64,000 nucleotides of DNA from Syncephalis plumigaleata (Eukaryota; Zoopagomycota; Zoopagomycetes; Zoopagales; Piptocephalidaceae), in contig JAIXMF010000005.1 in the NCBI GenBank assembly GCA_025201365.1, positions 496,001 through 560,000 of the forward strand, given 5' to 3'. Below are positions 42,044 to 53,663 of the stretch, one piece after another. The position numbers were made by a program, and so were the translations under genes. The notes beneath the pieces were generated by a model. The model worked only from the letters and a program-made list of their open reading frames with translations, was not told the origin of the DNA and ran no database searches. The first letter of the stretch is position 1. Every line of letters starts with the position of its first letter.

Positions 42044-45000
42044 ATGGCACCAACTTCTACTCCTCCTATGGGAGGTACTATGAAAATACCGGATGTACTA
42101 CCCGTGATTCCATTGACAGACCGAGTACTACTACCAGGCCTTTTACTACGTGTTAATCTGGAATCAGAAGCAATGCTTGCCTTGTTAAAGCATTTACGTG
42201 GCACCTACTCCATTAATACAGGGGGAGGACATGGTCGCGGTTTTCGTGGTGGTAGCGGTAGTGGTAGTGGTAACAAGGACGAGAAAGAACAGCCACTAGT
42301 ACTATGTGTACCTATAGCTAATCCACAATATTTGAAAGCTGCTTCACCAATAGCTAATAGCAATAGCAGTAGTAATGATATATCCTCACCTACTAAGAAA
42401 TCTACTAGTCATCTGGACAGGTAGCATTAGTACGTAGAACTGGTGCAACATCTTCAGCTTCCATTGGACATAGAACAGCCGATGAGAATATGCGCGATTT
42501 ATTCTCTCCCTTTGAGAATAATACTGGCAATACTGGCAATAATAATCAAGTAATTTGGCATCGTATTGGATGTGTAGCGCGTGTAGTACGCATTCAACGT
42601 GTGCTTGCACCAACCATCACCTACACGATTATTTTACAAGGTGAGTGCATCGTAGAGTAATAATGATGTTGATGATGATGTGAAGGAACAACGAAGTAGA
42701 CCATGCTGCAGCATAATGCATATATTCTACATGCTAATATGTGACTACAATCATCCTTGTATGCCGCTGCTTTCCCTCCTTTGTTTATCTGTAGGTGTGT
42801 CACGCGCACGCATAAACCAGCTGACTCAACGTGAACCGTTCCCCATGGCAAGTCAAAGTCTAATCACACTAGAGCGTAAGTGTAATGGTTACCGGTTTTT
42901 GTATCCGTATTTTCTTACGCTAACAATGACAATTACAAATACAATTATAATAATATAGCATATAAGCGTGGTCTGAAATCACTTGATGAACAAGTGCTTG
43001 TACTGCAAACGACAGCACGTAAACTGCTCTCCTTCTTGAAGGAGTTGCAACTACCCGAGTCGACCTTGCAACAATTAGGTCGCTTTATCACCGATGCAGG
43101 CGATGATCCAGGCGAGTTGGCCGACATGCTAGCCGGCACTATCGACGCATCACATGATGATCGTTTACGCGTGTTGTCTGCCGTGCAACTCAATGAACGA
43201 TTGGCCTTGGTCACGGAATTGTTAACTCGTCAGATACATGCAAGTATTCATACTAGTAGTAGTAGTGACACAATGAGTTGTCGTTATTATTATGATTTAC
43301 TAACATGATGGTATTATTACTACTATAGTCGTTGAGTATTTCACAGAAAATACATTCTACCGTAGAAGGGAATCTTAGTAAGAAGCAACGGGAATTCTAC
43401 CTTCGACAACAGGTAATTATACAGTGATGATATCATCAACATCTAGTAAAGAAGCAAGCACTAACCTCGACTATTCATCATTTTAGTTGGAAGCTATTAA
43501 GGAGGAATTGGGCGAGAAGGACAGCGACAATGATAGCGGCGATTCGGACATCAATGACTTGCAAGCTCGACTGGACAATGCGAATCTACCGCCAGATGCA
43601 CAAAAGGCCGCTAGTCGAGAATTGAAACGATTGAAACGAACACCCTCTGCCTCCGCTGAACATCAAGTTATTCGCACGTATCTCGAATGGCTCACCGAAC
43701 TACCATGGCAACCTAATAGCGTGTCTGCCGAACAGGCCACCGCCGATATCGATTTAGCTCACGCGCGTAAACAGCTTAACGACGACCATCACGGCTTGGA
43801 ACAAGTGAAGCGACGTATACTCGAGCATTTGGCGGTACTTCGCTTGCGACGTGATGTCCATGGTCCGATCATTTGTCTAGTAGGTCCACCGGGTGTAGGC
43901 AAAACGAGTCTTGGTCGTAGTATTGCACGAGCACTTGGTAGACGATTCCATCGTATTGCACTCGGTGGTGTACGTGACGAGGCGGAGATTCGTGGACATC
44001 GACGCACGTATGTCGGTGCCATGCCCGGTCTTATCATACAAGGAATGCGTAAATGTGGTAGTTCCGATCCTGTATTCCTACTAGGTAAGCATTGTGATGT
44101 TATCGTTTTATACCTCTTATTAATTAATTACTTGTTTTATTTAGATGAAATTGACAAAGTAGGTCAGCACTCGATGCATGGTGATCCGTCGGCTGCCTTA
44201 CTCGAAGTATTGGATCCAGAGCAGAATCACACATTTACAGATCATTACTTGAATATTCCATTTGATTTGTCACACTCATTGTTTATTGCTACGGCTAATC
44301 GAATCGATACGATACCTGCACCGCTACTTGATCGTATGGAAGTAATTGAACTATCGGGCTATACGGCCGATGAGAAACTAGCCATTGCTCGACGTCATCT
44401 ACTGCCGAAACAAGCGGTAGCACATGGATTTGAACCGGACCAATTCCAACTTACTGATGACACATTGATGCGAATTATACACGGCTGGACACGTGAAGCA
44501 GGTGTACGTAATCTTGAACGTGAGATTGCCGCCGTTTGTCGACGTGCTGCTGTACTACACGCTGACTCGGCCACTCATGCTGCTGCTACGAGTACTAGCA
44601 CTAGTACTGGCACTAATCATTTGCCATGGTCATCCAATCTAAGTGTGGAAGAACTCGTGGAGATACTGGGACCGGAACGATTCGAGGATGAAATGGCCGC
44701 ACGAGCCGGTACACCCGGTCTTGCCACCGGTCTCGCCTATACACAATCGGGCAGCGGTGGTCTACTATTCGTCGAGTGTAGTCGTATGCCAGGCACCGGT
44801 CGACTCACCCTTACGGGTAAATTAGGCGAAGTAATCAAGGAATCGGCGCATATCGCGCTATCATGGCTACGTTCCAATGCCCATGTATTAGGACTGACCG
44901 ACACGGCCAAGGAGGATCTACTTCATGGCATTGACGTGCATATCCACTGTCCTGCCGGTGCCATTCCAAAGGATGGTCCTAGTGCAGGTGTCACCCTAGT

Positions 45001-45328
45001 GACCGCGCTTTACTCGTTGTTCTCCGGTCATATCGCACCCACCTGGCTAGCCATGACCGGTGAAGTGACCCTACGCGGTCTAGTAATGCCAGTGGGCGGT
45101 ATTAAAGAGAAGTTGACTGCCGCTCATCGAGCAGGGTGTCGTCGTGTACTCGTACCGGAGGGTAATAAACCACAAGTAGTGTGGGAGGTACCGGAACAGG
45201 TACGCGATCAAGTCCACGTCACTTATGTCGCCAATGTATGGGATGTACTTCGTATTGTATTTGGTGATCAGGCCATCAGCTCGAAACAACTACTTCAAGG
45301 CCAGATGGAAGTGGCTAGTCGTATATAG
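42044..45328 (+). CDS. Lon protease, peroxisomal type (LONP2/Pln-like)
   Basis: This AAA+ serine protease degrades damaged proteins, here probably in the peroxisome matrix. The N-terminal substrate domain begins at 42044 (LPVIPLTDRVLLPGLLLRVN) and runs through RIGCVARVVRIQRV. The AAA+ part has Walker A GPPGVGKTSLGRSIA (about 43890), Walker B VFLLDEIDK spanning an intron at 44085-44144, and sensor region ATANRIDTIPAPLLDRMEVIEL. The protease domain has the catalytic Ser in PKDGPSAGVTLVTAL (about 44975) and Lys in PVGGIKEKLTAAHRAGC (about 45100). There is no mitochondrial presequence, and the protein ends Ala-Ser-Arg-Ile, close to a PTS1 tripeptide. The 60-nt intron has no in-frame stop, so an unspliced frame stays open. 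Near 42418 the frame slips by one base between SHLD and QVALVRRTG. Confidence 0.92.
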
Positions 45329-45589
45329 TAATGGAGCACGATAAGTAGAATACACGCTTGCTCATTTATTGTGTTTCTTACTACTAGTCTTCCTAATTCA
45401 TATTATCCTATTATTTCTTGATTATTATCTGTCATATTTACATTGACTAATGATGAACACCAATAACAACAACAACAATAATGAGAATACACATGATAAT
45501 ATGATTTGTTATGAGCGTATTGTTTTTCATTTTTTTACAATAAATTGGTATATTTATATTATCATTCATCGCTACTACATCCATTACAG

Positions 45590-46682
45590 TTAAAGTAATT
45601 CAATCTCGCCACTACGTAATCTATCACGTATATACGTGTATCTAAGTAGGAATATACTATCTTTGTCCATGAATAATGTATCCGTACTAATCATCATAGT
45701 ATTGATATTGTCATTGTTTAGTATGCTATTATTGTTATTATTATTGCTGCTACTAGCTTACCTGTTAGGTAACTGAATCTCTCCGATAAGCTTTCTAGAG
45801 CGACAGAATACAGCAGCATCAAGATTCGGTTGTTGCACTAGAAGTACATAATCATTGTATTAGAATAATATCTATATGTATCTATATGTATCCACTACTT
45901 ACCCATAGATAATGTGTATTGTGTTGCTTTCTCATCGAGTGCACGCTGAGATGCTGGTAGCATGTGTAATGCAGATGAATTATACGATTTCTCCACTATA
46001 GTTTGATATCTAATCGAATATTATATAATATAATGAATGAGCTTAATAATACCAATAAATAAATAACTTACTCGATAGCATAGTTATGCTCTTGTGGTGA
46101 TAGTAAAGCAATGGCTTTACCATCTTTTAATAAATATTGTACAAACTTCTCAATCTAGTAACAAGCATAAGTGAATAATGCTCTATATCTATCTTAGATA
46201 CACATAAGACATTAACTAGCTACCTTATGCAAACGTGTTCGTAGATAACTACGCATTACAAATCGAACACGTTCCACTTCTGTCTGGTAAAGAGTGACCT
46301 CCAACGCATTCTGCTCGATTATATTATCCCGCCAATGATCTATCTTATCAATCTAATGAATAGAGCATGTGTTATATATATATATATATATACAATTCTA
46401 GTGATAATACACGAATGCCATTACCTGTGCTACTAGTTGTTCCTCTAACTGTGTCATAAGTTCGCTTTCATACGATAATAGTTCCGGTGTTGTTCGTTCA
46501 TTAATCCATGCCTGTATCAATTGTGATAATAATGATGGTGGTGACGGTGTTCCACTCGATACTGCTCGATGACTACTTGTCGTGGTAATACCCGCTTCAA
46601 CACCGAAATTCTCAATAATAGAATCGATAATGGCGTCTCCACTCGATGTTAATGGTCCAGTATCACGCTCACTATCAGTCAT
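45590..46682 (-). CDS. SLD5: GINS complex subunit Sld5 (GINS4)
   Basis: Sld5 is part of GINS, which joins Cdc45 and Mcm2-7 in the CMG replicative helicase. The ATG at 46682 (MTDSERDTGPLTSS) opens a divergent N-terminus. The A domain follows: QLIQAWINERTTPELLSYES, then VERVRFVMRSYLRTRL, then KIEKFVQYLL and LSPQEHNYA. The family motif near the end of the A domain is VQQPNLDAAVFCRSRK, equivalent to KPDLDSYVFLRVRE in human GINS4. The small B domain closes the protein (DKDSIFLLRYTYIRDRLRSG then EIELL), matching the usual SGxVxLI end. Six or so exons are separated by 50-110 nt introns, one with an (AT)n tract at 46374-46391. Length is about 220 residues, as expected. Confidence 0.9.
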
Positions 46683-47041
46683 ATTTATTGGTGTCGTAAT
46701 CAATGCTGTGTCACTGTTAAAGAAGAAGGTTACTGCTGAATAAGCTAACAAGCAAATGTGAATTGCTGTAGAATAGTGTCACCGTAATTAGTTCTAGTTA
46801 TTGAATAATATCAATACAAGTATACTAAATGACAAAGTAGATCGCGTGTCATCAATGCAAACAAATAGAAAAAGGTAAACAAGATATAATATCCCAATAA
46901 ATGTAATTATCTACTCCTAGATTTTCTTATTGTTGTTCAAAGTATTGTTTTTCCCATTCGATATTTTATCTAGTACAGTGCTTCATTACTAGTGACACTT
47001 ATTGCTGTGATAGTTAACAGGGTCATCGTATATAATAGAAT

Positions 47042-47073
<32 letters not shown>

Positions 47074-47198
47074 TTGTTATTACGCAACAAGGAGAAGGGA
47101 AAAGTCACTTTCTCTTTCTTTATACTTTCTCCTATTTCTTTGGTGTGTGTGTGTGTATACACGCGTAAAGTTGTGAGTAAACTAGAATATTAGCAATT
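46683..47198. promoter_or_regulatory. Divergent promoter region of SLD5 and DPB4
   Basis: 516 bp between head-to-head start codons of two replisome genes. It includes an (ACT)n repeat at 47042-47072, a CT-rich stretch at 47107-47140 and a (GT)n tract at 47142-47155. An ACGCGT hexamer (MluI cell-cycle box core, bound by MBF-type factors) lies at 47160-47165, 34 bp before the DPB4 ATG. That would fit S-phase expression. Confidence 0.5.
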
Positions 47199-48236
47199 AT
47201 GGCTACATCGTCCATTGAGGACCATGACTTGCCGAAGGCGATCATGCAACGGATTATCAAGTCTGTGGTAAGTATAACGTACTACTAATCAATGAGTAGG
47301 AGATTTCTTTTCTTTATACTATATGATATACTACATGATTAACACTGTAAATATCCTATGATATTGACATTCTATACTAGCTTCCTGAGGGTGCTGCTGT
47401 ACAACGCGATGCTAAAACTGCACTTTCCAAGGCGTGTACCGTATTCATCAACTACCTATCTGCTACGTATCCTTACTAGTATTTAATGTCTATGTATATA
47501 TAGAGAGAAATGATTATCGCTTAACTTTGTTTTCGTATTTAGCGCACATGATGCAGCAACCGATGAGAATCGTAAGATTATCAGTGCTAATGATGTATTA
47601 GCAGCAATGCAAACTATTGAATTAGGCGATATGGTGCCTCAATTGGAAGCAGAACTAGAAGGTATACACTTAGTGATTAGCATATAACTTTATTATAGAA
47701 TACTATATGATTGCATGAATGACTAATAATAATTACGATAATGATTAGCGTATAAACAATTAAAACAGAAACGTAAGGTCAATGGAATAGCATCAGCTAG
47801 CAATGACACGACAACTACCACTACAAATGACACAGTAATCGAGGATGATTCATCAACTGCCATTGATATGTCTAATAATCGAAAGCGTAAATCAAGTATA
47901 TCAAAGAAGTCTGATAGTAAATCAGTAAAATTAGACACTGAAATGACAACTGGCAATACACTCGTTAATGGTAGTAACGGTATAAGGAGACATACATCTG
48001 ATGATGAACAAATGGCCGATGCTGAAGATGATGGTGACGATGAAGAAGAGGAAGATGAGATAGATGAAGACGACGAAGAGGAAGAAATAGACGAGGACGA
48101 AGAAGGAGAAGGCGGAAATGATAAAGACAATAGTAAAATGTCAAGAATGGATCAATTATCATCAGAGATTATTGTAACGCGCGAACATAGCGATACTAAC
48201 ACGGAAGAGAGTGGAAATGATAGCAATGATGCTTAA
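47199..48236 (+). CDS. DPB4: DNA polymerase epsilon / CHRAC histone-fold subunit Dpb4 (POLE3)
   Basis: Dpb4 pairs with Dpb3 as an H2A-H2B-like histone-fold dimer in DNA polymerase epsilon and in ISW2/CHRAC remodellers. The ATG at 47199 begins [20 protein letters not shown]. The histone fold spans three exons: [31 protein letters not shown], then [17 protein letters not shown]. Compare human POLE3 LPNAVITRIIKEALPDGV and LNASDVLSAMEEMEF. The last exon is a long acidic tail (Asp/Glu runs at about 48000-48115) with basic patches ([12 protein letters not shown]), longer than in human POLE3 but of the same style. Three short introns. The 3' end lies only 63 bp from that of the convergent ARPC5 gene. 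Confidence 0.93.
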
Positions 48237-48299
48237 GTATTCATATTATTCATTTATAGGCAAATAAACATTATAATGTTATTATTATTATTATTATTA

Positions 48300-49011
48300 C
48301 TATACGGTACGTCGATCGGTAAATACACGAATGATTGCACCATGACCTGCTACTTCAATTAACTAAATATCGTATATTATATGTGGTTAGTCTATGTCAG
48401 TATAATCATGTCTTTATATTCTAGAGAATCTTACCTTTTCATGCCAAGCGAGTAAAGTGGAACAGTTGACACCTTCGGGATGAGCAAATCCCCAGTATAA
48501 ATACTTTAACAATAAATCACGTTGTTCACTCGTGAGATCGGCAATAGTTGATGCAGCATTAGCGGAATTAGTCGCTGATAAGATATCAATGACCGTCTTG
48601 CCAGCTATCGTCTATATCAACTAGTATTAGTATTCATAGAAAGAGAAAGGAAAGAAGAGACTTGATAATGTGTACAGGTAGTAATTAGAATAAAACTTGC
48701 GCGACTTACCTTGGCTTCATCAAGATGATCACCATAGATGGGTGAACCTAGTGCTCTAGCGAGTGCTGCTTTCGTATCACCACTATAGAGATAGTGAATA
48801 GGTTAGCGTAAGTATTCTAAACAACTAATAAACGTTCATTGACACTGGTAACTTACCGTTGTAGTAGTTGACGTACTTCATTAGCTGTTGTATTCGCCAT
48901 TGATTGTGCTTCATCGGGTGAGAGAGCAGGCACTGCACCAGCGGGTAGAAAGTCAGACTCACGGAAGAAGTCATCTTCAATGGAGTCGACGTCAATTTTA
49001 CGAAAAGCCAT
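48300..49011 (-). CDS. ARPC5: Arp2/3 complex subunit 5 (ARPC5, p16-Arc)
   Basis: ARPC5 is the smallest subunit of the actin-nucleating Arp2/3 complex. The ATG at 49011 begins MAFRKIDVDSIEDDFFRESD, matching the conserved RFRKVDVDEYDEN start. Then come EVRQLLQRGDTKAALARALG, KTVIDILSATNSA, LTSEQRDLLLKYLYWGFAHP, the near-invariant LLAWHEK, and the end VAGHGAIIRVFTDRRTV (human VGSIVRVLTARKTV). Four exons, short introns. The length of about 155 residues is normal. The presence of Arp2/3 fits actin-patch endocytosis. A GTA trinucleotide tract of about 11 units at 49018-49050 sits directly upstream of the start, in the 5' untranslated region. Confidence 0.95.
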
Positions 49012-49018
49012 AGTCGTT

Positions 49019-49051
<33 letters not shown>

Positions 49052-49388
49052 AAAGTGGTTAGTAGAATGGGTTACGAATGAAAGCAACAAAGGAATAAGA
49101 GGATAAATGTTGTTGTGATATTGATTCACTCGATGGATGACGTTCCTTTTTAAGGGCGACTAAGCATCTTTCAATCCAATGATAATGGTGGTATTATATG
49201 ATCCAGATATAACAAAATAGATAGATAGATATAACTGTATATTTAAACATGTGTCATGCCCGTAATTATGTTAACAATACTAGCTTAATGGATTATTAAA
49301 TAGAATAGTAATAGTAATAGTAATAATAATATGGAAAAAGCAGTAGAAATGAATAGAGTAGATGATTAGAAAGAAGAAAAAGACGTTG
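49012..49388. other. 5' flank of ARPC5
   Basis: 377 bp between two minus-strand genes. It contains the GTA tract at 49018-49050, GATA repeats at 49219-49232 and AATAGT repeats near 49305-49325. No gene was seen. Confidence 0.5.
49018..49050. repeat. (GTA)11 tract upstream of ARPC5
   Basis: About eleven GTA (TAC on the coding strand) units directly upstream of the ARPC5 start codon, within the probable 5' untranslated region. Confidence 0.8.
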
Positions 49389-52111
49389 TTACATTGTATC
49401 TGTACTAGAGGAATGATTGCCAGTACTATAATTATTACTATTATTATGTTGCTGCTGTTGATTCATACTCGTATTAGATAAGCTGACGGGTTCCTCGGAT
49501 GTGGCACTCGTTGTATCTGTCGTCAGTGATCCATCGGTTGGTGTGGTATGACGACGCACTTCACAAACAACACAGGCATTCTCCCAAGTCTCGGCATGTC
49601 CCACGCGTACACCAGGTCCACCCACGTATAGTCGAATACGGAATTGACGGTACTCTCCGTCTAGAACACGGAAATGTACATTATCCTCGATAATGATATG
49701 CGGAGGCCAGTCTTGAGCGGGTGCGATCAGTTCGGTAGGCGAGCGTTGAAAGACCGGCGAGGTAATATTGCCCGGGAATCGTGTGAGATGCACGTCCGAT
49801 AGTCCACTGGCCGAGCAAACAACCCAGCGTAGCCATTCTCGTAGTACGGCCAGTTTCGGCCGATCTGTACGATGGAGCAACTCGCTAAATGATTTATTAG
49901 CGAATAGCATCGGATGATGTCCAAGCATGTTGAGCGATTCATCGGACACGCGCACCACTCGTAGATCCATAAACGTCAGAATAATGACCATGGTAGAGAG
50001 CATTGATGACGCGCTATTATTCTGACTGGTTGCATTGTTGGCGACGGTTATCGAGTTGGCAGGTGCATTTGGAACTGGTGGAAAGTAGTCGCGTCCACCC
50101 GAGTGTGATGGTGTTAACGGCACATGAGACGGTGTCGATGTCATCGATGCTAGATTGGTCGATGAGTTCGGTGGCATGTTATGTGACATACTAGTGGGAG
50201 GTAATGGGGAGACTGATGAACCATTATTACTAGTCGATAGTCCAGTTGTTAATGATGCCAGTGGTGGTAAAGAGGGACGTTGCTCGGATGTAGCATCAGC
50301 ATTGCTACTGCCAAATGACTCGGATAGCTTTGAGGACGATAGAATGGCGGGTAACTTGTGACGAACGGGTAATGGTGGTCCATCCATGAGTGGTGGTAAT
50401 TCTACAGGTGCATGACTTGTGTATAGCTTCATTTCTACATCATTCAAATGCGTCATATGAGAAGCATTAGGTGATGGTGGAGATAAGTTACGTGGAGGAT
50501 GAGGAGGATGAGGCAACGGTAGTGCAACATCGGTCCTATTTATAGAGGAAGGTTGAGCACGAGTATCTGTTGGATAATGCTGTGTTGCACTCGTATTTGT
50601 CATGCCATCATGTGAATACGATGGCTCGTTATAGTTTGTAGGTAAGGGTGTTTCTTTAGCGTCTTTCATCTCGTATTCTGTCCTATTGGCATGCATTGGA
50701 TCAGTTGACGGTGGTTCTACAGAATGACGTTGCTGGTTGGATACCATTTGATCTGACGTTTCTTCCAGGGGAGAATCCGACAATTGAGGTGATATTCGAG
50801 CAATAGATGAATGACGAGAATTCGCTAATGTTTCCGTAGTAGTAGTAGTAGTAGTAGTAATTGCTGCTAATGAAGCACGTCTTCTATTAATCGAATAGGG
50901 TTGAAAGCGTGAATCAGCGCTTATACTTGATGTAGCAGCTATAATGGGTCCACTGTTAATATCGCCACTATTATTAGTATTGTTGGAATAAGTAGCACTA
51001 TTTGATGTAGTAGTAGCAGCAATAGAATTAATAAGCTCAATAGAAGGAGATATTGCTTGAGACCGAGGTGAATGACTTGTCGAGCGTATTTCCTTGTCAG
51101 TTGACGTGCTTATGTCAGACTGTGCGGTGGGCGTAGTCGATTTAGCGTTGTGTTTAGCGGCGAGTTCGTCTTCGGCACGTCGACGTCCACGACGACGATG
51201 ATCCACGTCAATGCAAGTGTCGACCTTTCCTCCAAGTATACAACGACGACAAGGACGATTCACTGTCAATATACACAAACGAGTGAGATTATATGTTAAA
51301 CGAAATACACACACACAGAGAGAGAGATTCGAGCAGAAGAGCAGACAAAGATGACAAAAAGCAGAGAGAGAGAGAGCGAGGAAAGCGAGAAAGGATAACT
51401 TTTTAGATAGGCAAAGTGCTTAGACAGAATAATAGAAAAGGAAGTAAACAAGTCCAAATTCAGTCGATAGGATGAGGCACCATGAAATTGAAATGAAACG
51501 AGAGCATACGCTGGCAATGCTATGATGTGATAGTTTGTAAGAATTCATGGAAGTGTGCGCGTGCGTGCGTGCGTGCGTGCGTGCGTATATGCTCTCATGA
51601 GCAACTAATAAACTATACGGAATCTAATCCATGACATTTGCAGGTATATCACAGTGCCTTTTCATTCATGCTATCCATGATATGAACAATTATTGACAAT
51701 AGTCAATGTGATTGACAAAGCCAAGTTCCTATTGCATGACTGTAGTTCTACCAAGAAATGGACTCACGTGCTTAGGAATGGAGCGTATAGACCAGCACAT
51801 ACACGTACACAAACATGCACACAAACATACACACAAACACACATAAACACAAACCCACGCACAAGCCTGCTTGTCTATTTGTGTATGTGTGTATATGTAC
51901 GCTTGTTCACATGTCTGTGCACCTATACAAGTGGAGGAATGTAGGGCAAAAAAAGTACGGAAAATAATTATGATGATCATGGAAGGAAAAGATTTGCAAT
52001 GATGCCTATTTAGATAGGAAAGTCATAACATGTGAAATGAATCATATTAGGAAAATGCAATCCTGGTCTAATGTCTAGTGCTTTGACATGCCAACAGTGT
52101 AACCATTGAAT

Positions 52112-52146
<35 letters not shown>

Positions 52147-53147
52147 AAAGATAGAGAAAAGTAATTGTCATTGAAATTATTGCGAAATAAGCACTTACCA
52201 TCACAAGCGACATGTCCTTTGCGACAATTAACACAAGCACGGAATACATGACTTTTCTCAGAGTGCCAACGATGTCCATGTGAAGTCCAAGTGAAATAGG
52301 AGGGACGAGTGTTCGCTGCCATACGACGGCGATGCATCTCGTCATGACGACGTATCAATTCGTGATGACTGACTGCACTCGGTGTAGCCATATTGATGCT
52401 GGTAGTGTAATGAGGTGCGGGAGTGTCGTAGTATGAGTATACATGCTGATTAGGGTGTGGCGATCTTGAATGTGTTTGTGTCGACAATGGCGGTACTGGA
52501 TAAGATGGTGGTGGCAATGGTTGTGATGGTGCTGCTGGATACCGATATTGATGCTGATGCTGATGCTGATGCTGTTGTTGCTGTTGCTGTTGCTGTTGCT
52601 GATGATAATGGTGATGGTGATGGTAAGATTGCGATGATTGACTGTGTGAATGTTCAAAATATGATGAAGGTGTTGCTATACTATACGAGGATGATGCTGT
52701 ACGCATAGATGATGGCATGGCGGATTTATCATGAATTGACGGTGCTGGTGAGGTTACGGTGCTGGAGGATAGATATGGAGAAAGATAAGGCGATGCAGCT
52801 GTACTAGCCGGGTGGCGTGGTATCGGTTCTACACGAAATGTCATAGTCCGATCGGATATATATGGATTGCCCGGAGATGCTGTACTATACGACGGAATAG
52901 CATAACTGTTTATGGAAGCACGTCGCGAGGAAGATGAACTTTTTGTAGAAGGCACGAATGTCGGTGTTGTCGATGCATACGCGGGAGGTGTACGTGATGC
53001 GCTAGCTGACGTGCTAGACTGCGTCGACGGTACACCTCGTTCAAATATGAATTTTGTTGGTAATTTTGAATTATCCTCATGCATCTTGCGTAGATCAGTT
53101 AGCCTGGTTGACGTAGGCGACAGAACAGGTGGCGAAGCAATTTGCAT
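49389..53147 (-). CDS. Zn2Cys6 transcription factor with PAS-like domain
   Basis: This is a fungal zinc-cluster regulator. Exon 1 (52199-53147, ATG at 53147) encodes about 300 residues of Ser/Pro/His/Gln-rich sequence with a long Gln-His run (52555-52600 region) and a basic helix MHRRRMAANTR. It ends in the first half of the zinc cluster. Exon 2 (from 51262) completes it: CVNCRKGHVACDVNRPC, then RRC and ILGGKVDTC, fitting C-X2-C-X6-C-X5-C-X2-C-X8-C, followed by a basic linker HRRRGRRR. About 280 residues of Ser/Thr/Pro disorder lead to a PAS-like segment (VVRVSDESLNMLGHHPMLF, ELLHRTDRPKL) as in ERT1/AcuK-type regulators of gluconeogenesis and respiration. The C-terminus is Ser/Asn/Gln-rich. 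The target pathway is not shown; the ERT1/AcuK resemblance is a family-level guess. Confidence 0.85.
51263..52198 (-). other. 936-nt intron inside the zinc-cluster codons
   Basis: Donor GTAAGTG follows the codon pair for Cys-Asp plus one base; the acceptor is TTGACAG. It splits the third and fourth zinc-ligand Cys. It contains (GA)14 at 52115-52142, a TGCG/GTGC tract at 51555-51586, a CA/ACAA-rich stretch at 51800-51860 and GA-rich sequence at 51310-51385. No gene was seen inside. Confidence 0.8.
52115..52142. repeat. (GA)14 microsatellite in the zinc-cluster gene intron
   Basis: Uninterrupted GA dinucleotides near the donor end of the 936-nt intron. On the transcribed strand this is a CT tract. 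Confidence 0.85.
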
Positions 53148-53388
53148 ACTTTATCAACGATGACTCAACCAACAGACTTGAAATAGTACTGCGGTGGTTA
53201 TGGTTGTTTTTCAACTGGTTTCTTTATAAGAAAATAAATAAATAAGCCTTACCGTTTGTTATAGAGAAATAAAAGTGCGACCGATGACAATAGCTACACA
53301 TAAACGAGTAGATGTAGTCGATGTTGCTATATATATAGAAAAGAAACGTATAGTTGACCAATGGTAATAAAGTTCAACTTAGACAGCC

Positions 53389-53663
53389 ATGAAAATAGGT
53401 AAATTTGATAAACTAAAAAGGAGACGGCGCATCGAGAGTAACGATGATAATCCGATAGCAACAACAACAACAAAAAAGAAGAATAGGAAGAAGAATCGTA
53501 AAAGCAGCAATAGCAGTACTTTAGCAGAAGAAGAAGAAGTATTAGAGACGTGCAATAAACGAGGTGGCGATATATATATTCATACGTATATATATATATA
53601 TATGTAGCACGCCAATTGATGGAAACCGATACAAGCCGTAAACGTAGCAAAGTGTCGGATTAA
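53389..53663 (+). CDS. Possible small basic nuclear-type protein, unrecognised
   Basis: Exon 1 (53389-53563) from the ATG encodes MKIGKFDKLKRRRRIESNDD, then Lys/Arg/Asn-rich sequence and a Glu run (LAEEEEVLETCNKR). Splicing a 44-nt intron (53564-53607, GTGGCG...TGTAG) continues in phase to ARQLMETDTSRKRSKVSD and a TAA at 53661. The 77-residue product is basic with nuclear-signal-like clusters. The intron is shorter than the others here and mostly (AT)n, and a different splice (donor near 53587, acceptor near 53668) would lead instead to an open stretch RQKGSNKSYSHVLREKK. No family is recognised. It is divergent from the zinc-cluster gene with 241 bp between starts. Confidence 0.35.
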
